Shown in pieces: positions 45,033 through 53,815 of a stretch of DNA of 64,000 nt (position 1 is the first letter of the stretch; each line of letters starts with the position of its first letter). The notes below the pieces were generated by a model. That model searched no databases, was not told the DNA's origin, and worked only from the letters and a program-made list of their open reading frames with translations. A program made the translations under genes and the position numbers. The stretch lies in NCBI GenBank assembly GCA_963827935.1, contig CAWHCN010000004.1:186001-250000 (forward strand). The letters run 5' to 3'. The DNA is from DATFNV01 sp963827935. GTDB lineage: Bacteria > Planctomycetota > Planctomycetia > Gemmatales > Gemmataceae.

Positions 45033-45893
45033 ATGCGCTTCACCAAAATGCACGGCCTCGGCAACGACTACATCTACGTCGATTGCATCCGCAATCCGCC
45101 GCCGCGGCATCCGGCCGAGCTGAGCGTCAAGGTCAGCGATCGGCATTTCGGTATTGGCAGCGACGGGCTCATCCTGATCTGCCCATCGGAACGCGCCGAT
45201 GTCAGAATGCGCATGTTCAACGCCGACGGCAGCGAATCGGAGATGTGCGGCAATGGCGTCCGTTGCGTCGCCAAGTATGCCTTCGACCACGGCCTCACCA
45301 AGCACAACCCGATGACCGTCGAAACCGGCCGCGGCATCCTCACGCTTCACCTCGATGTCAGGGCCGGCAAGGTCGAGCAGGTCACGGTGAACATGGGCGA
45401 GCCGATCCTCGAAGCGGAGAAGATTCCGACCACGCTGCCCGGACCGCGTGTGGTGAACTACCCTGCGAAAAAGGTGTCAGGACCCATTTCCGAAATGGGT
45501 CCTGACACGTTTTTGACGTGCGTGTCGATGGGCAATCCGCATGTTGTCCTGTACTGCGACGACGTGAGCCAGGTCCCGCTCGAGCGCGTCGGTCCGCTCC
45601 TCGAAAACGCGCCGGTGTTCCCGCGGCGGATCAACGTCCACTTCGTGCAGGTGCGGTCCTCCGAGGAAGTGACGATGCGCACGTGGGAGCGCGGTAGCGG
45701 CATCACGCTGGCCTGCGGCACCGGGGTCTGCGCCGTCGCCGTCGCCGGGGTCCTGACCGAGCGGACCGGGCGCCGGTTGCTGGCCCATCTGCCCGGAGGG
45801 GACTTGCATTTGCGCTGGGACGAGGCGGATAATCAGGTATACATGACCGGCCCCGCCGTTGAAGTGTTCAGCGGGGAGTGGGCGGAGACATAA
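45033..45893 (+). CDS. dapF: Diaminopimelate epimerase with an in-frame palindromic insertion
   Basis: 286 aa. Lysine and peptidoglycan precursor synthesis. Both catalytic cysteines are present, in MCGNGVRCVAKYA and LACGTGVCAVA, as is MFNADGSESEMCG. Between NYPA and LTCVSMGNPHVV a stretch KKVSGPISEMGPDTF is encoded by a 47-bp palindrome (45468-45514) that normal DapF proteins lack. The frame is kept, so the enzyme is probably functional with a surface-loop insertion. Confidence 0.95.
   Translation: MRFTKMHGLGNDYIYVDCIRNPPPRHPAELSVKVSDRHFGIGSDGLILICPSERADVRMRMFNADGSESEMCGNGVRCVAKYAFDHGLTKHNPMTVETGRGILTLHLDVRAGKVEQVTVNMGEPILEAEKIPTTLPGPRVVNYPAKKVSGPISEMGPDTFLTCVSMGNPHVVLYCDDVSQVPLERVGPLLENAPVFPRRINVHFVQVRSSEEVTMRTWERGSGITLACGTGVCAVAVAGVLTERTGRRLLAHLPGGDLHLRWDEADNQVYMTGPAVEVFSGEWAET
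45468..45514. repeat. 47-bp palindrome inside dapF
   Basis: 23-bp arms with one mismatch around a single central base: AAAAAGGTGTCAGGACCC ... GGGTCCTGACACGTTTTT. Translated in frame. The same AAAAAGGTGTCAGGA arm occurs at 30026-30040. Confidence 0.92.
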
Positions 45894-45934
45894 GCCGCTT
45901 GCGGCTTCGCAGCCGGGGCGAAGCCGCAAGCGGC
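45894..45934. repeat. GCCGCTTGCGGCTTCGC palindrome
   Basis: 17-bp perfect arms (45894-45910, 45918-45934) directly after the dapF stop. Same arm sequence as 21729-21778 and 49545-49585. Confidence 0.85.
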
Positions 45935-45953
45935 CATCGAGGGCACGGAAGCC

Positions 45954-46649
45954 ATGAAGATTCGTCAGCCGTGGCTCATCAAGCTCGTGGCGTTCGTAGG
46001 GGTCGTGCTCCTGCGGCTCTGGCTGGGGACCCTGCGCTATCGCTGTGTCGCGCTGGGACCGCGGATCGACCTCAAGCGCGTAGATCGGCAACAGCGTTTC
46101 CTGTGGATCTTCTGGCATGAATACATGCTTGTGCCGGCGTACCTGTATCCGCGCGAGGATGTTCATGTGCTCATCAGCACCCACGCCGACGGCGAATTGA
46201 TCGCGCAGGTCTGCCGACGGCTGGGATTTCAGACGGTGCGTGGCTCGACCACGCGGCGCGGTGTCGAAGCAACACGCGAGATGCTCAAAATGAGTCAGGA
46301 CGGCCAGTTGGTCATCACGCCGGATGGCCCGCGCGGGCCGCGGCGGCGCTTGCAAGCTGGGGTCGTTCACCTGGCTGCGTTGACCGGATTGCCCATCTTG
46401 CCGATGGGATTCGCGTTTGACCGGCCGTGGCGGGCCCGGAGTTGGGACCGCTTTGCCCTCCCCCGGCCATTTAGCCGGGCGGCTTCGGTGTCCGGCGAGC
46501 CGATCGTAGTGCCGGCGGACGCCACTCGCGAAGAGCTGGAGGAATACCGCGTTCAGGTCGAGGCCGCCCTGAACCGCGTCACCGAATCGGCCGAGGAACT
46601 GGCCGCCGGTCAGCCGCCACAGCCCGAGCCGACCGCTGCCCTCTATTGA
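45954..46649 (+). CDS. DUF374 lysophospholipid acyltransferase-like protein
   Basis: 231 aa with an N-terminal membrane segment (LIKLVAFVGVVLLRLWLG). The acyltransferase-like pattern is RFLWIFWHEYMLV, then VHVLISTHADGELIAQVCRR, GFQTVRGSTTRRGV, and LVITPDGPRGPRR, the DUF374 signature. Probably modifies lipid A-like or other membrane lipids at the inner membrane. Confidence 0.85.
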   Translation: MKIRQPWLIKLVAFVGVVLLRLWLGTLRYRCVALGPRIDLKRVDRQQRFLWIFWHEYMLVPAYLYPREDVHVLISTHADGELIAQVCRRLGFQTVRGSTTRRGVEATREMLKMSQDGQLVITPDGPRGPRRRLQAGVVHLAALTGLPILPMGFAFDRPWRARSWDRFALPRPFSRAASVSGEPIVVPADATREELEEYRVQVEAALNRVTESAEELAAGQPPQPEPTAALY

Positions 46650-46678
46650 GCTTGCATCGCGAAGGGGTGATCGCTATC

Positions 46679-47191
46679 GTGCCCGCTCATTTATCACCGA
46701 CGGACGAGGTAGAAGACCTCCCAACCGCTCAGCCGTATCTCACGTGGTGGGTGCGCGGCATCCTCCTGCTGATCGTCGGCGGGCTGGTGGGCGTCTTCGT
46801 CATCGCGCAACTGCTGAATCCCTACGATGCGGACGGCAACCCGCGGGTGATGGGGACCCATACGGGACCGCCGCTGAACTTGCCGGACTGTACGTTCAAG
46901 CAGATGACGGGGGTGCCCTGTCCCTCGTGCGGGATGACGACGAGTTTCAGCCTGCTGATGCACGGCGACCCTGTGAATTCGCTGCGGGCCAACTGCGTGG
47001 GCACCGGCCTGGCGCTCTTTTGCCTGGCACTGATTCCGTGGGCGCTGGCGTCGGTCTGGTTGAAACGCCCGTTGTGGATCCTCTCCCTGGAGAGGGCGAT
47101 GGCTTACCTGGTCGTCACCTTCCTGGTGGCGATGTTATTGCGCTGGGGGATCGTCCTGGCCATCCTCTGGTGGCACCGGACGCAAGGATGA
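46679..47191 (+). CDS. DUF2752 membrane protein
   Basis: ~170 aa. GTG at 46679 is chosen because GAAGGGG precedes it; an alternative TTG lies at 46646. Three membrane segments, with the family motif GVPCPSCGMTTSF after the first loop (two Cys) and a following helix pair. Function unknown. It follows the DUF374 gene closely. Confidence 0.75.
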   Translation: MPAHLSPTDEVEDLPTAQPYLTWWVRGILLLIVGGLVGVFVIAQLLNPYDADGNPRVMGTHTGPPLNLPDCTFKQMTGVPCPSCGMTTSFSLLMHGDPVNSLRANCVGTGLALFCLALIPWALASVWLKRPLWILSLERAMAYLVVTFLVAMLLRWGIVLAILWWHRTQG

Positions 47192-47254
47192 TTGACGGTT
47201 GAGAATCCGGCAACGGATTGATTCGATCGTCGAGACTTTCATGGAGGAGAGGCG

Positions 47255-47933
47255 ATGACGCAATTTCGGCGCTGGGCTGGGCTGGGGCTCTGTGCATTGG
47301 CCATCCTGGCCGGCGGCTGCAACATCCTCTCCCTGCCGTTCTTCCTCGCCGGTCCCGAGCCGAGTGACCCGGCGTCCCTCAAACAGCTGGCGACCGAGGA
47401 CAAGAACAAGAAGATCAAGGTGGCTGTTCTCGCCGTCAGTAACCTGGAGGTCCGGGAGCAACTGGCCCGCGTCGATCGGGAATTGTCGGCTCTCGTGGTC
47501 CGGCGCCTGGGCGACCTCAGCAAGACCAACGAGGAAAACGTCGTCGTCGTGCCGGTCAATGTGGTCGAACGCTACAAGTCCGAACACCCCGACTGGGACC
47601 GCCCCCTCGACCTGGTGAAAATCGGCCAGGACCTGAAGGTGCGCTACGTCATCTATCTGGAGATCGAGAAGCCTCTCGCTGTACCTGGACAAGAGCAACA
47701 AGGAGTTCCTCCAGGGAGACACGGATGTCAAACTGACGCTCGTCAATGTCCGCAAGCCGGACGATCTGCCGGAAGAGAAGCCGTTGCACGAGAAGTATCC
47801 CGAATCGCCCGTCAACGCCTTTGACGAACCGAACCCCGCCGCCTTCCGGCTCCGGTTCCTGGACCATGTGGCCGAGCAGATCGCCTGGCAGTTCGCCAAG
47901 CATCCCACGAAGGACAAGTACGGCGCCCAGTAG
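47255..47933 (+). CDS. Lipoprotein of unknown function (frame break)
   Basis: ~225 aa. The signal sequence ends in the lipobox LAGGC (Cys about residue 22). The mature protein begins PEPSDPASLKQLATEDKNKK, followed by an alpha/beta domain (VAVLAVSNLEVREQLARVDR, VRYVIYLEIEKPL). A frame change near 47680 leads to LYLDKSNKEFLQGDTDVKLT and the end WQFAKHPTKDKYGAQ. It resembles planctomycete LptE-like or TolB-N-like lipoproteins, but this is not certain. A strong terminator follows. Confidence 0.65.
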
Positions 47934-47955
47934 GTCGCCAACGGACCGCCGGCAG

Positions 47956-47988
47956 AACAGCCCACGGGTCGCGGACCCGTGGGCTGTT
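47956..47988 (+). terminator. Rho-independent terminator
   Basis: 15-bp perfect stem AACAGCCCACGGGTC / GACCCGTGGGCTGTT with a 3-nt loop, followed by TTCGTT, 22 bp after the lipoprotein stop. Confidence 0.85.
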
Positions 47989-48096
47989 TTCGTTCTGCGG
48001 GCGATCCCTGGCCGCTGCCGACGCTTTGGCTTAAGAGTGATCCGAGGGACCCGGCGTGGGACTGCTGATGCGATTCACCCAGACGGAGAGAGGCGC

Positions 48097-48333
48097 ATGT
48101 CCGAACCGATCCAGATTCGCTGCCGCGAGAATGGGCCGCTGGTCGTTCACGGGGCGGTGAAGCTAGTCGATCACCTGGGCAACCAGTTCACGATTCCCCC
48201 CGGCAAGGACTTTGTCGCGCTCTGCCGGTGCGGGCAGTCGAAAAACCGTCCGCTCTGCGATGGCTCGCACCGGACGTGCGGCTTCCAGGCGGCTGAGGTG
48301 GCGCCCGTCACTCCCCTCGCCCCCGATCATTAG
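48097..48333 (+). CDS. CDGSH iron-sulfur domain protein
   Basis: 78 aa, starting MSEPIQIRCRENGPLVVHG. The 2Fe-2S ligands are in CRCGQSKNRPLCDGSH (three Cys, one His), the mitoNEET-type CDGSH fold. Small redox or iron-sulfur transfer protein; it lies upstream of nuoI. Confidence 0.92.
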   Translation: MSEPIQIRCRENGPLVVHGAVKLVDHLGNQFTIPPGKDFVALCRCGQSKNRPLCDGSHRTCGFQAAEVAPVTPLAPDH

Positions 48334-48466
48334 CCCGACGCGCCAGCAAGGGTACACCAACGGGTCGTTCCCCGCTCGCCGGGCACCTTGCGGCCCGTGG
48401 CCGCGGCTCTATAATCAGAACTGTCGTCACGAAAACCCGGCCGTTCGCTATTTCCGCGAGACCTCC

Positions 48467-49042
48467 ATGACCGCGCTGCGAACCTGGTGCAACAACGTCT
48501 ACCTGGCGATCAAGACGGTCAGCGAGGGGCTGTATGTCACCCTCTGGTACTTTGTGCAGACCTACCGGCGGCAGACCTTCACGGAGCGGTTCGAGTATCC
48601 CGAGCTGCCCGTGCCCGTCAAGCCGCGCTATCGCGGTTTTCACCGCTTCGACCTGACCACCTGCATCGGCTGCGACAAGTGTGCCCGCGCCTGCCCCGTC
48701 GATTGCATCTACATCGAAAAGATCAAGAACCCGGTCGGCAAGGGCTTCCGTGTCAACGGGTTCACGATCGACTACACCAAGTGCATGTTCTGCGCCCTGT
48801 GCGTCGATCCGTGCCCGGTCGATTGCATTTTCATGGGTTCGACATACGACATCAGCTGCTACAGTCGGGACGGCTGCATCGTAGACTATGCCAAGCTGCC
48901 TTTAGAGGTGGCCTGGGGGCAGGCGACGCTGAACCCGACGGCAGTGGCGGCGTCGAAGCTGGAGGCCGCGCCCGTGTGGACCAAGCCGCCCGACCCGCCG
49001 CCGCCACCCAAGCCGGTGCCGGCCGCCGCCGCACCGAAGTAA
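48467..49042 (+). CDS. nuoI: NADH-quinone oxidoreductase subunit I
   Basis: 191 aa from ATG at 48467. Two 4Fe-4S motifs, CIGCDKCARACPVDC and CMFCALCVDPCPVDC, hold clusters N6a and N6b that pass electrons toward subunit B. The C-terminus is extended by a Pro/Ala-rich tail. It lies upstream of nuoA, separated from it by a DUF2203 gene, instead of its usual place after nuoH. Confidence 0.94.
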   Translation: MTALRTWCNNVYLAIKTVSEGLYVTLWYFVQTYRRQTFTERFEYPELPVPVKPRYRGFHRFDLTTCIGCDKCARACPVDCIYIEKIKNPVGKGFRVNGFTIDYTKCMFCALCVDPCPVDCIFMGSTYDISCYSRDGCIVDYAKLPLEVAWGQATLNPTAVAASKLEAAPVWTKPPDPPPPPKPVPAAAAPK

Positions 49043-49093
49043 GGAACCCGGGTCCAGGCACCGTCGCCAGGAACCTCGGATCGGAGAGAAGAG

Positions 49094-49537
49094 ATGACCA
49101 CGAGCAAACGCAAACGGGGCAAGCGCTACTTCACCCCGGGCGAGGCCAACGCCACCTTGCCCCTGGTGCGCTCCATCGTCAAGGACATCACCGAGCTGGC
49201 CGCCAGCCTGCGCGACCGCCACGAACGCCTCACCCGGCTAGGCGGCAGCGACCGCGGCGTCCTGGGCGAAGCCTACAAGGAAGAGCTGCGCACCCTCGAA
49301 CAGGACCACGAACGCGGACAAACACAGATGAAGGAATTCGTCCAGGAGCTGCAGAAGCTGGGCGTTGAGCTAAAAGATTTCTATACCGGCCTGGTCGATT
49401 TCCCCGCCTGGATGAATGGTCACGAGGTCTATCTGTGCTGGCGCCAGGGCGAGCCGGAGGTGGCCCACTGGCACGAGGTGGATGCCGGTTTCGCGGGACG
49501 GCAGAAGCTCAAGGCGGAGCAGGTCCACAGCAACTAA
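49094..49537 (+). CDS. DUF2203 family protein (second paralogue)
   Basis: 147 aa. RYFTPGEANATLPLVRSIVK and a coiled-coil middle (LRTLEQDHERGQTQMKEFVQ) precede LGVELKDFYTGLVDFPAWMN and EVYLCWRQGEPEVAHWHEVD. Typical DUF2203, here inside the nuo gene cluster between nuoI and nuoA. Any link with complex I is unproven. Confidence 0.85.
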   Translation: MTTSKRKRGKRYFTPGEANATLPLVRSIVKDITELAASLRDRHERLTRLGGSDRGVLGEAYKEELRTLEQDHERGQTQMKEFVQELQKLGVELKDFYTGLVDFPAWMNGHEVYLCWRQGEPEVAHWHEVDAGFAGRQKLKAEQVHSN

Positions 49538-49544
49538 AGAGCAA

Positions 49545-49585
49545 GCCGCTTGCGGCTTCGCACGCCCTGCGAAGCCGCAAGCGGC
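49545..49585. repeat. GCCGCTTGCGGCTTCGC palindrome before nuoA
   Basis: 17-bp arms (49545-49561, 49569-49585); ends 12 bp before the nuoA start codon. Same family as 21729-21778 and 45894-45934. Confidence 0.85.
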
Positions 49586-49597
49586 AAGGGGTTCGCG

Positions 49598-50170
49598 ATG
49601 ACTGGACTGGTCGGCTACCTCGTCCTGTTTGTGATTATCGGGACGGGCTTTGTCTTCATCCACCTGATGATCGGCAAGCTGATCCGGCCGTTCAAGCCCA
49701 CCACCGAAAAGAGCACCATCTACGAATGTGGCGAGCCGACCATCGGCAGTGCCTGGATCCAGTTCGACCTGCGCTTCTACGTCGTGGCCCTGCTGTTCGT
49801 CATTTTCGATGTGGAAGTCGCCTTTTTCTTCCCCTGGGCCATTGTCTTCGGCCAGGCCAACGCGCTGGCCAAGCCTGAGGCGGCCACGCCCGGGCAGGTG
49901 GAGCTGGCACGCCAGGAGCTGATCCAGTCCGGCACCGACCGGCCGATCACGCCGGCCGAGCAGGAGGCTGCCCGGGATTATTCCCGGATCGCTTTCTTGG
50001 ACATTCTCGTCTTCTTCGGCGTCCTGCTGGTCGGGTTCGCCTATCTCTGGTCACGCGGCGACCTGAAATGGGTGCGTAGCCTGGCCAGCGAAGAAGGCGA
50101 ATCGCCGCCCGGCCCTCCGCCGGTGGTGCCGATGCCGGGGAAGAAGGTCCTCGTCGGGGCCGGGCACTGA
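49598..50170 (+). CDS. nuoA: NADH-quinone oxidoreductase subunit A
   Basis: 190 aa from ATG at 49598. Three membrane helices, with the family loop STIYECGEPTIGSAWIQFDL and the second helix FVIFDVEVAFFFPWAIVFG containing the conserved acidic pair. It carries an extra ~45-aa insertion (EAATPGQVELARQEL ... EQEAARDYSR) between helices 2 and 3. Membrane arm of complex I at the quinone-site hinge. Confidence 0.92.
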   Translation: MTGLVGYLVLFVIIGTGFVFIHLMIGKLIRPFKPTTEKSTIYECGEPTIGSAWIQFDLRFYVVALLFVIFDVEVAFFFPWAIVFGQANALAKPEAATPGQVELARQELIQSGTDRPITPAEQEAARDYSRIAFLDILVFFGVLLVGFAYLWSRGDLKWVRSLASEEGESPPGPPPVVPMPGKKVLVGAGH

Positions 50171-50223
50171 GTGTTTAGCCGCCGCCCTGTGGGCGGCGCG
50201 TTTGCGTGAAAAGGGGTCTTCTC

Positions 50224-50781
50224 ATGGGCTGGCTCGAAGGACGCTTCGAAGAAAGCGTCATCACGACCTCGATCGAACAGGCGATGAACTGGGCCCGCGA
50301 GTCGAGCATGTGGCCGATGACGTTCGGCCTGGCCTGCTGCGCCATCGAGATGATGGCCGTCGGCTGCTCGCGCTTCGACATCGATCGCTTCGGTGCCGGC
50401 GCCTTTCGGGCGACCCCCCGCCAGGCCGACCTGATGATCGTGGCCGGCACCGTCAACTACAAGATGGCCAGCCGCGTCCGCCGGCTCTATAACCAGATGC
50501 CCGATCCGAAATTCGTTATCGCAATGGGAGCCTGCACCTGCGGAGGCGGGCCGTACTACAAGTACGGCTACAACGTGGTCAAGGGCGTCGATCTGGTCGT
50601 GCCGGTCGATGTCTACGTCCCCGGCTGCCCGCCCCGCCCCGAGGCCCTCCTCGAAGGGTTGATGCGGATTCAGGACAAGGTCAAGGGCATGAAGGGGCTG
50701 ACACGCGGGCAGCCGATCAACGTGCCAATCCCGTCACGGACTGGTTACACGCTGCTGCCCACCGAGCTAGCGCCGACCTGA
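50224..50781 (+). CDS. nuoB: NADH-quinone oxidoreductase subunit B
   Basis: 185 aa from ATG at 50224, six bases after AAGGGGT; an in-frame GTG at 50206 is less likely. N2 cluster ligands are in FGLACCAIEMM (Cys-Cys), GACTCGGGPYYKYG and YVPGCPPRPEALL. It passes electrons to quinone. Preceded by a partial GTTTAGCCG hairpin (50172-50198). Confidence 0.95.
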   Translation: MGWLEGRFEESVITTSIEQAMNWARESSMWPMTFGLACCAIEMMAVGCSRFDIDRFGAGAFRATPRQADLMIVAGTVNYKMASRVRRLYNQMPDPKFVIAMGACTCGGGPYYKYGYNVVKGVDLVVPVDVYVPGCPPRPEALLEGLMRIQDKVKGMKGLTRGQPINVPIPSRTGYTLLPTELAPT

Positions 50782-50786
50782 TTCTG

Positions 50787-50853
50787 GCGAGCGGCCAGGC
50801 GTTAGCCGGCCGGTGATGATTCCGTACCGGCCGGCTAACGCCTGGCCGCTCGC
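50787..50853. repeat. 28-bp-arm palindrome between nuoB and nuoC
   Basis: Perfect arms at 50787-50814 and 50826-50853 (GCGAGCGGCCAGGCGTTAGC ...). Ends 18 bp before nuoC. Unique core sequence in the window. Confidence 0.9.
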
Positions 50854-50871
50854 CGAGCCAAGAGACCCCCG

Positions 50872-51411
50872 ATGACCCCCGCGGAAATCCTCGACGTCCT
50901 GAAACAGCGCTTCGGCGATCGGATCAAATCCTCGAAACTGGACGGGCCCGATCCGTTTGCGGTCATCGACCCCGCCGACCTGTTCGAGGTCTGCCAGTTC
51001 CTGCGCGACGATCCGCGCCTGGGCTTCGCCTTCCTCAACTGCATCAGCGGCGTGGATTACCTGGAGCTGGATCCGAAGAAAGCGCCCAAGGCCGGCTTCG
51101 AGCCGCACCTGGAAGTGGTCTACCACTTCTCGAACTTTGCGCCGCGCGAGCGCTTCCACCGCTTCGGCCTCAAGCTGATTCTGCCGCGCTGGAAGGACGG
51201 CAAGCCGGGATCGCTGCCCGAACTGCCGTCGGTGACTTCCCTGTGGCGGACCGCCGACTGGCACGAGCGCGAGGTTTACGACCTGTCCGGCGTCTGGTTC
51301 ACCGGGCACCCCGAACTGACGCGGATCTTGTTGTCCGAGGACTGGGAAGGGCATCCGCTGCGCAAGGACTACGAGTTCCCCCTGGAATACCACGGCATAC
51401 GAGGCCGTTAA
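50872..51411 (+). CDS. nuoC: NADH-quinone oxidoreductase subunit C
   Basis: 179 aa. The 30-kDa subunit signature is at the C-terminus: WHEREVYDLSGVWFTGHPEL, RILLSEDWEGHPLRKDYEFP. Peripheral arm, contacts subunits B and D. Separate from nuoD here (in some bacteria the two are fused). Confidence 0.94.
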   Translation: MTPAEILDVLKQRFGDRIKSSKLDGPDPFAVIDPADLFEVCQFLRDDPRLGFAFLNCISGVDYLELDPKKAPKAGFEPHLEVVYHFSNFAPRERFHRFGLKLILPRWKDGKPGSLPELPSVTSLWRTADWHEREVYDLSGVWFTGHPELTRILLSEDWEGHPLRKDYEFPLEYHGIRGR

Positions 51412-51414
51412 CCC

Positions 51415-51476
51415 GTTTAGCCGCGAGCTTCTGCGAGCGCTTTGCCGATAGCGCTGGCAGAAGCTCGCGGCTAAAC
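51415..51476. repeat. GTTTAGCCGCGAG palindrome between nuoC and nuoD
   Basis: 20-bp perfect outer arms (51415-51434, 51457-51476) with an inner AGCGC/GCGCT stem. Ends 15 bp before the nuoD start. The truncated arm next to IS66 (25209-25221) matches its left side. Confidence 0.85.
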
Positions 51477-51491
51477 AATGCAAACCGACTC

Positions 51492-52712
51492 ATGGCCACC
51501 GCCAACCTCGCAATCACCGACCCGACCGTCATCGAGTTCGACGTCCGCACCGACGAGATGCTCGTCAACATGGGGCCGCAGCATCCGTCTACGCACGGCG
51601 TGCTCCGCCTGGTGCTGCGAACCGACGGCGAGGTGGTTTCCGAGGTCACGCCCCACCTTGGCTACCTGCACCGCTGTGCTGAAAAGATCGGCGAGAATGT
51701 CACTCCGATCCAGTTCATTCCGTACACCGACCGGATGGACTACCTGGCCGCGATGAACATGAACCTCGGCTTTTCGATGGCGGTCGAGAAACTCTGCGGC
51801 ATGCAGGTCCCGGAAAAGGCCCAGGTCATCCGCGTCATCATCTGCGAGATGAACCGCATCGCCAGCCACCTGCTGGGCATGGGTGCCTATGGGCTCGACC
51901 TGGGGACGTTCAGCCCCTTCCTGTACGCCTTCCGCGAACGCGAGATGATTCTCGACCTGTTCGAGGAGGCGTGCGGGGCCCGGCTGACGTACAGCTATCT
52001 CACCGTCGGCGGTGCCCACGACGACCTGCCCCAGGGCTGGGTCGAGCGCTGCCAGCAGTTCCTCGACTACCTGAAGCCGCGCATCGCCGAGTATCACGCC
52101 CTGCTGACCACCAACCACATCTTCGTCCAGCGCACTGCCAACATCGGCATCATGACCAAGGAGCAGGCCCTGACCTACGGCTGCACCGGCCCCATGCTGC
52201 GCGGCTCGCTGAACCGCCGCGACGGCGACCCTGCCTTCGACCTGCGCAAGCTCGAGCCTTACTGCGGCTACGAGAATTACGATTTCAAGGCTGTCATTCC
52301 CCCGTTCGACGACGACTATTACGGCGTCCCCTACCGGGCCCCGAAGGAAGCGGTCATCGGCGACGCCTGGCACCGGTTCTACGTCCGCATGCTCGAGGTG
52401 GTGGAGAGCATCAAGATTGCGGAGCAGGCGCTCAGGAAGTATCCGACGGCCCAGGGCTCGCACCGGATCGACCAGCCCAAGCACCTGCCGCCCGGTGAGG
52501 CCTATGTCGAAACCGAGGCCCCGCGCGGCCAGATGGGCTTCTATGTGGTCGGCAGCTTCGCCAAGGGCCAGGTGCCGTTACGCGTGCGGGCCCGCTCGTC
52601 GAGCTTTTGCAACCTGAGCGTGACCAACGACCTGTGCCGCGGCTGCCTCATCGCCGACGTTCCCGCCATTGTGGGCAGCATCGACATCGTCATGGGCGAG
52701 ATTGACCGGTGA
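51492..52712 (+). CDS. nuoD: NADH-quinone oxidoreductase subunit D
   Basis: 406 aa from ATG at 51492. Hydrogenase-like 49-kDa subunit: MGPQHPSTHGVLRLVLRTDG, PHLGYLHRCAEKI (quinone-site His) and EICEMNRI-like VIICEMNRIASHLLG. The C-terminus is LADVPAIVGSIDIV-like with GEIDR. Lines the quinone pocket with subunit B. nuoE and later genes do not follow; the ~760-bp element copy 4 does. Confidence 0.95.
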   Translation: MATANLAITDPTVIEFDVRTDEMLVNMGPQHPSTHGVLRLVLRTDGEVVSEVTPHLGYLHRCAEKIGENVTPIQFIPYTDRMDYLAAMNMNLGFSMAVEKLCGMQVPEKAQVIRVIICEMNRIASHLLGMGAYGLDLGTFSPFLYAFREREMILDLFEEACGARLTYSYLTVGGAHDDLPQGWVERCQQFLDYLKPRIAEYHALLTTNHIFVQRTANIGIMTKEQALTYGCTGPMLRGSLNRRDGDPAFDLRKLEPYCGYENYDFKAVIPPFDDDYYGVPYRAPKEAVIGDAWHRFYVRMLEVVESIKIAEQALRKYPTAQGSHRIDQPKHLPPGEAYVETEAPRGQMGFYVVGSFAKGQVPLRVRARSSSFCNLSVTNDLCRGCLIADVPAIVGSIDIVMGEIDR

Positions 52713-52778
52713 GCCAGATCGCCGCAGATCAACCCAGGCCTCTCAGCCCACGGTGTCACCACACCCTCGGACACCCCA

Positions 52779-53532
52779 GCCGGGTCGCCTCGGGGGTTGC
52801 CCCCCGAGGCTCCCACAGATCCGGACTGGCCCAATTAAGGCATCCGGCTCGTCTCGTCGCGGGCTCACGCCTGCTCTGCTACTTGCCGGCGTTACGTGTA
52901 CAGCACCCGGGGTTCAGAGACCCCGACCTGTTGCCCACCGACAACTCCGCGGCGAGGTGCCCCCTTCGCTCGGCAGGGTCCCCGTCGCACAGGTTCCCCT
53001 ACCCCCAACGCTACTATGAGGCGCTCCGACACCCTACGGACCATCCGGCCGCGCTTCGCTACTGCTTCGCTTGGCCGTACCATCCCGTGCGCCTGTGTTC
53101 GCTCCGCTCAGGCCCGACGCCGGCCTGGGGCCCGGGACCTTCGTAATTGGCGGTCCCGCCGCGCCAACTGCTGTCGAGATGGCCGTAGGGTCTCCCAGGT
53201 TCCCAGGGAACCCTTGTGGGCCTATGCCGTGTTCTCCGACCCCGGCCGGACCGGACGCACCTCGCCGCTGACGGTGCGCCGATGTTGCCCCCGTTGTGTC
53301 AAAGACGAAGGCTCCAGCGGGTACGACTCTCGGGGCTCAATCGCACGGCCTTGGCCCTGGCTGTCTACGCTTCGTCATCGCCCTTACGGTGCCGCCGACG
53401 CAAGACTCGCTTCCGGTGGCTGGCTAGGCCCTGCCGGGTGGGATTGGTTACCCACAGGGTTCCTACGAAAGGTTTCCGTGATGGTTACTCCATCGCCTTC
53501 CTCCTCTCCTGAGCTTCCTGGCGCAATGACAC
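52779..53532 (-). repeat. ~760-bp element, copy 4
   Basis: Same orientation as copy 3, a few percent diverged from copies 1-3. It is flanked by TGACACC units (53527, 53538, 53549) at 11-bp spacing on one side and GGTGTCACC/GGACACC on the other. It lies 67 bp after nuoD. No protein coding likely; open frames on both strands are spurious. Confidence 0.8.
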
Positions 53533-53815
53533 CATCCTGACACCCTCGTGACACCCAGGGCACCCTGACCAAGCAAATCCGGCCAGGGGCACAGCTGCCG
53601 TGGAGACGGATGCCAGCTGCGCGACGATGGCGTTGGGCACACCGCGGAAACCCGCAGTACGCGGCCGCTTCGCCAATCGACCGGATAATCGTCGCAAGCC
53701 CCGCTCCACTCGGTTATGATCCCCCTATCGACACTTCTCTTACCAGCTACGCATGCTCTCCGCGCCAGGGGAGGTGCCAGCCCGAGATCGAGGCGGGAGC
53801 GGCGGAGGCCAGGCG

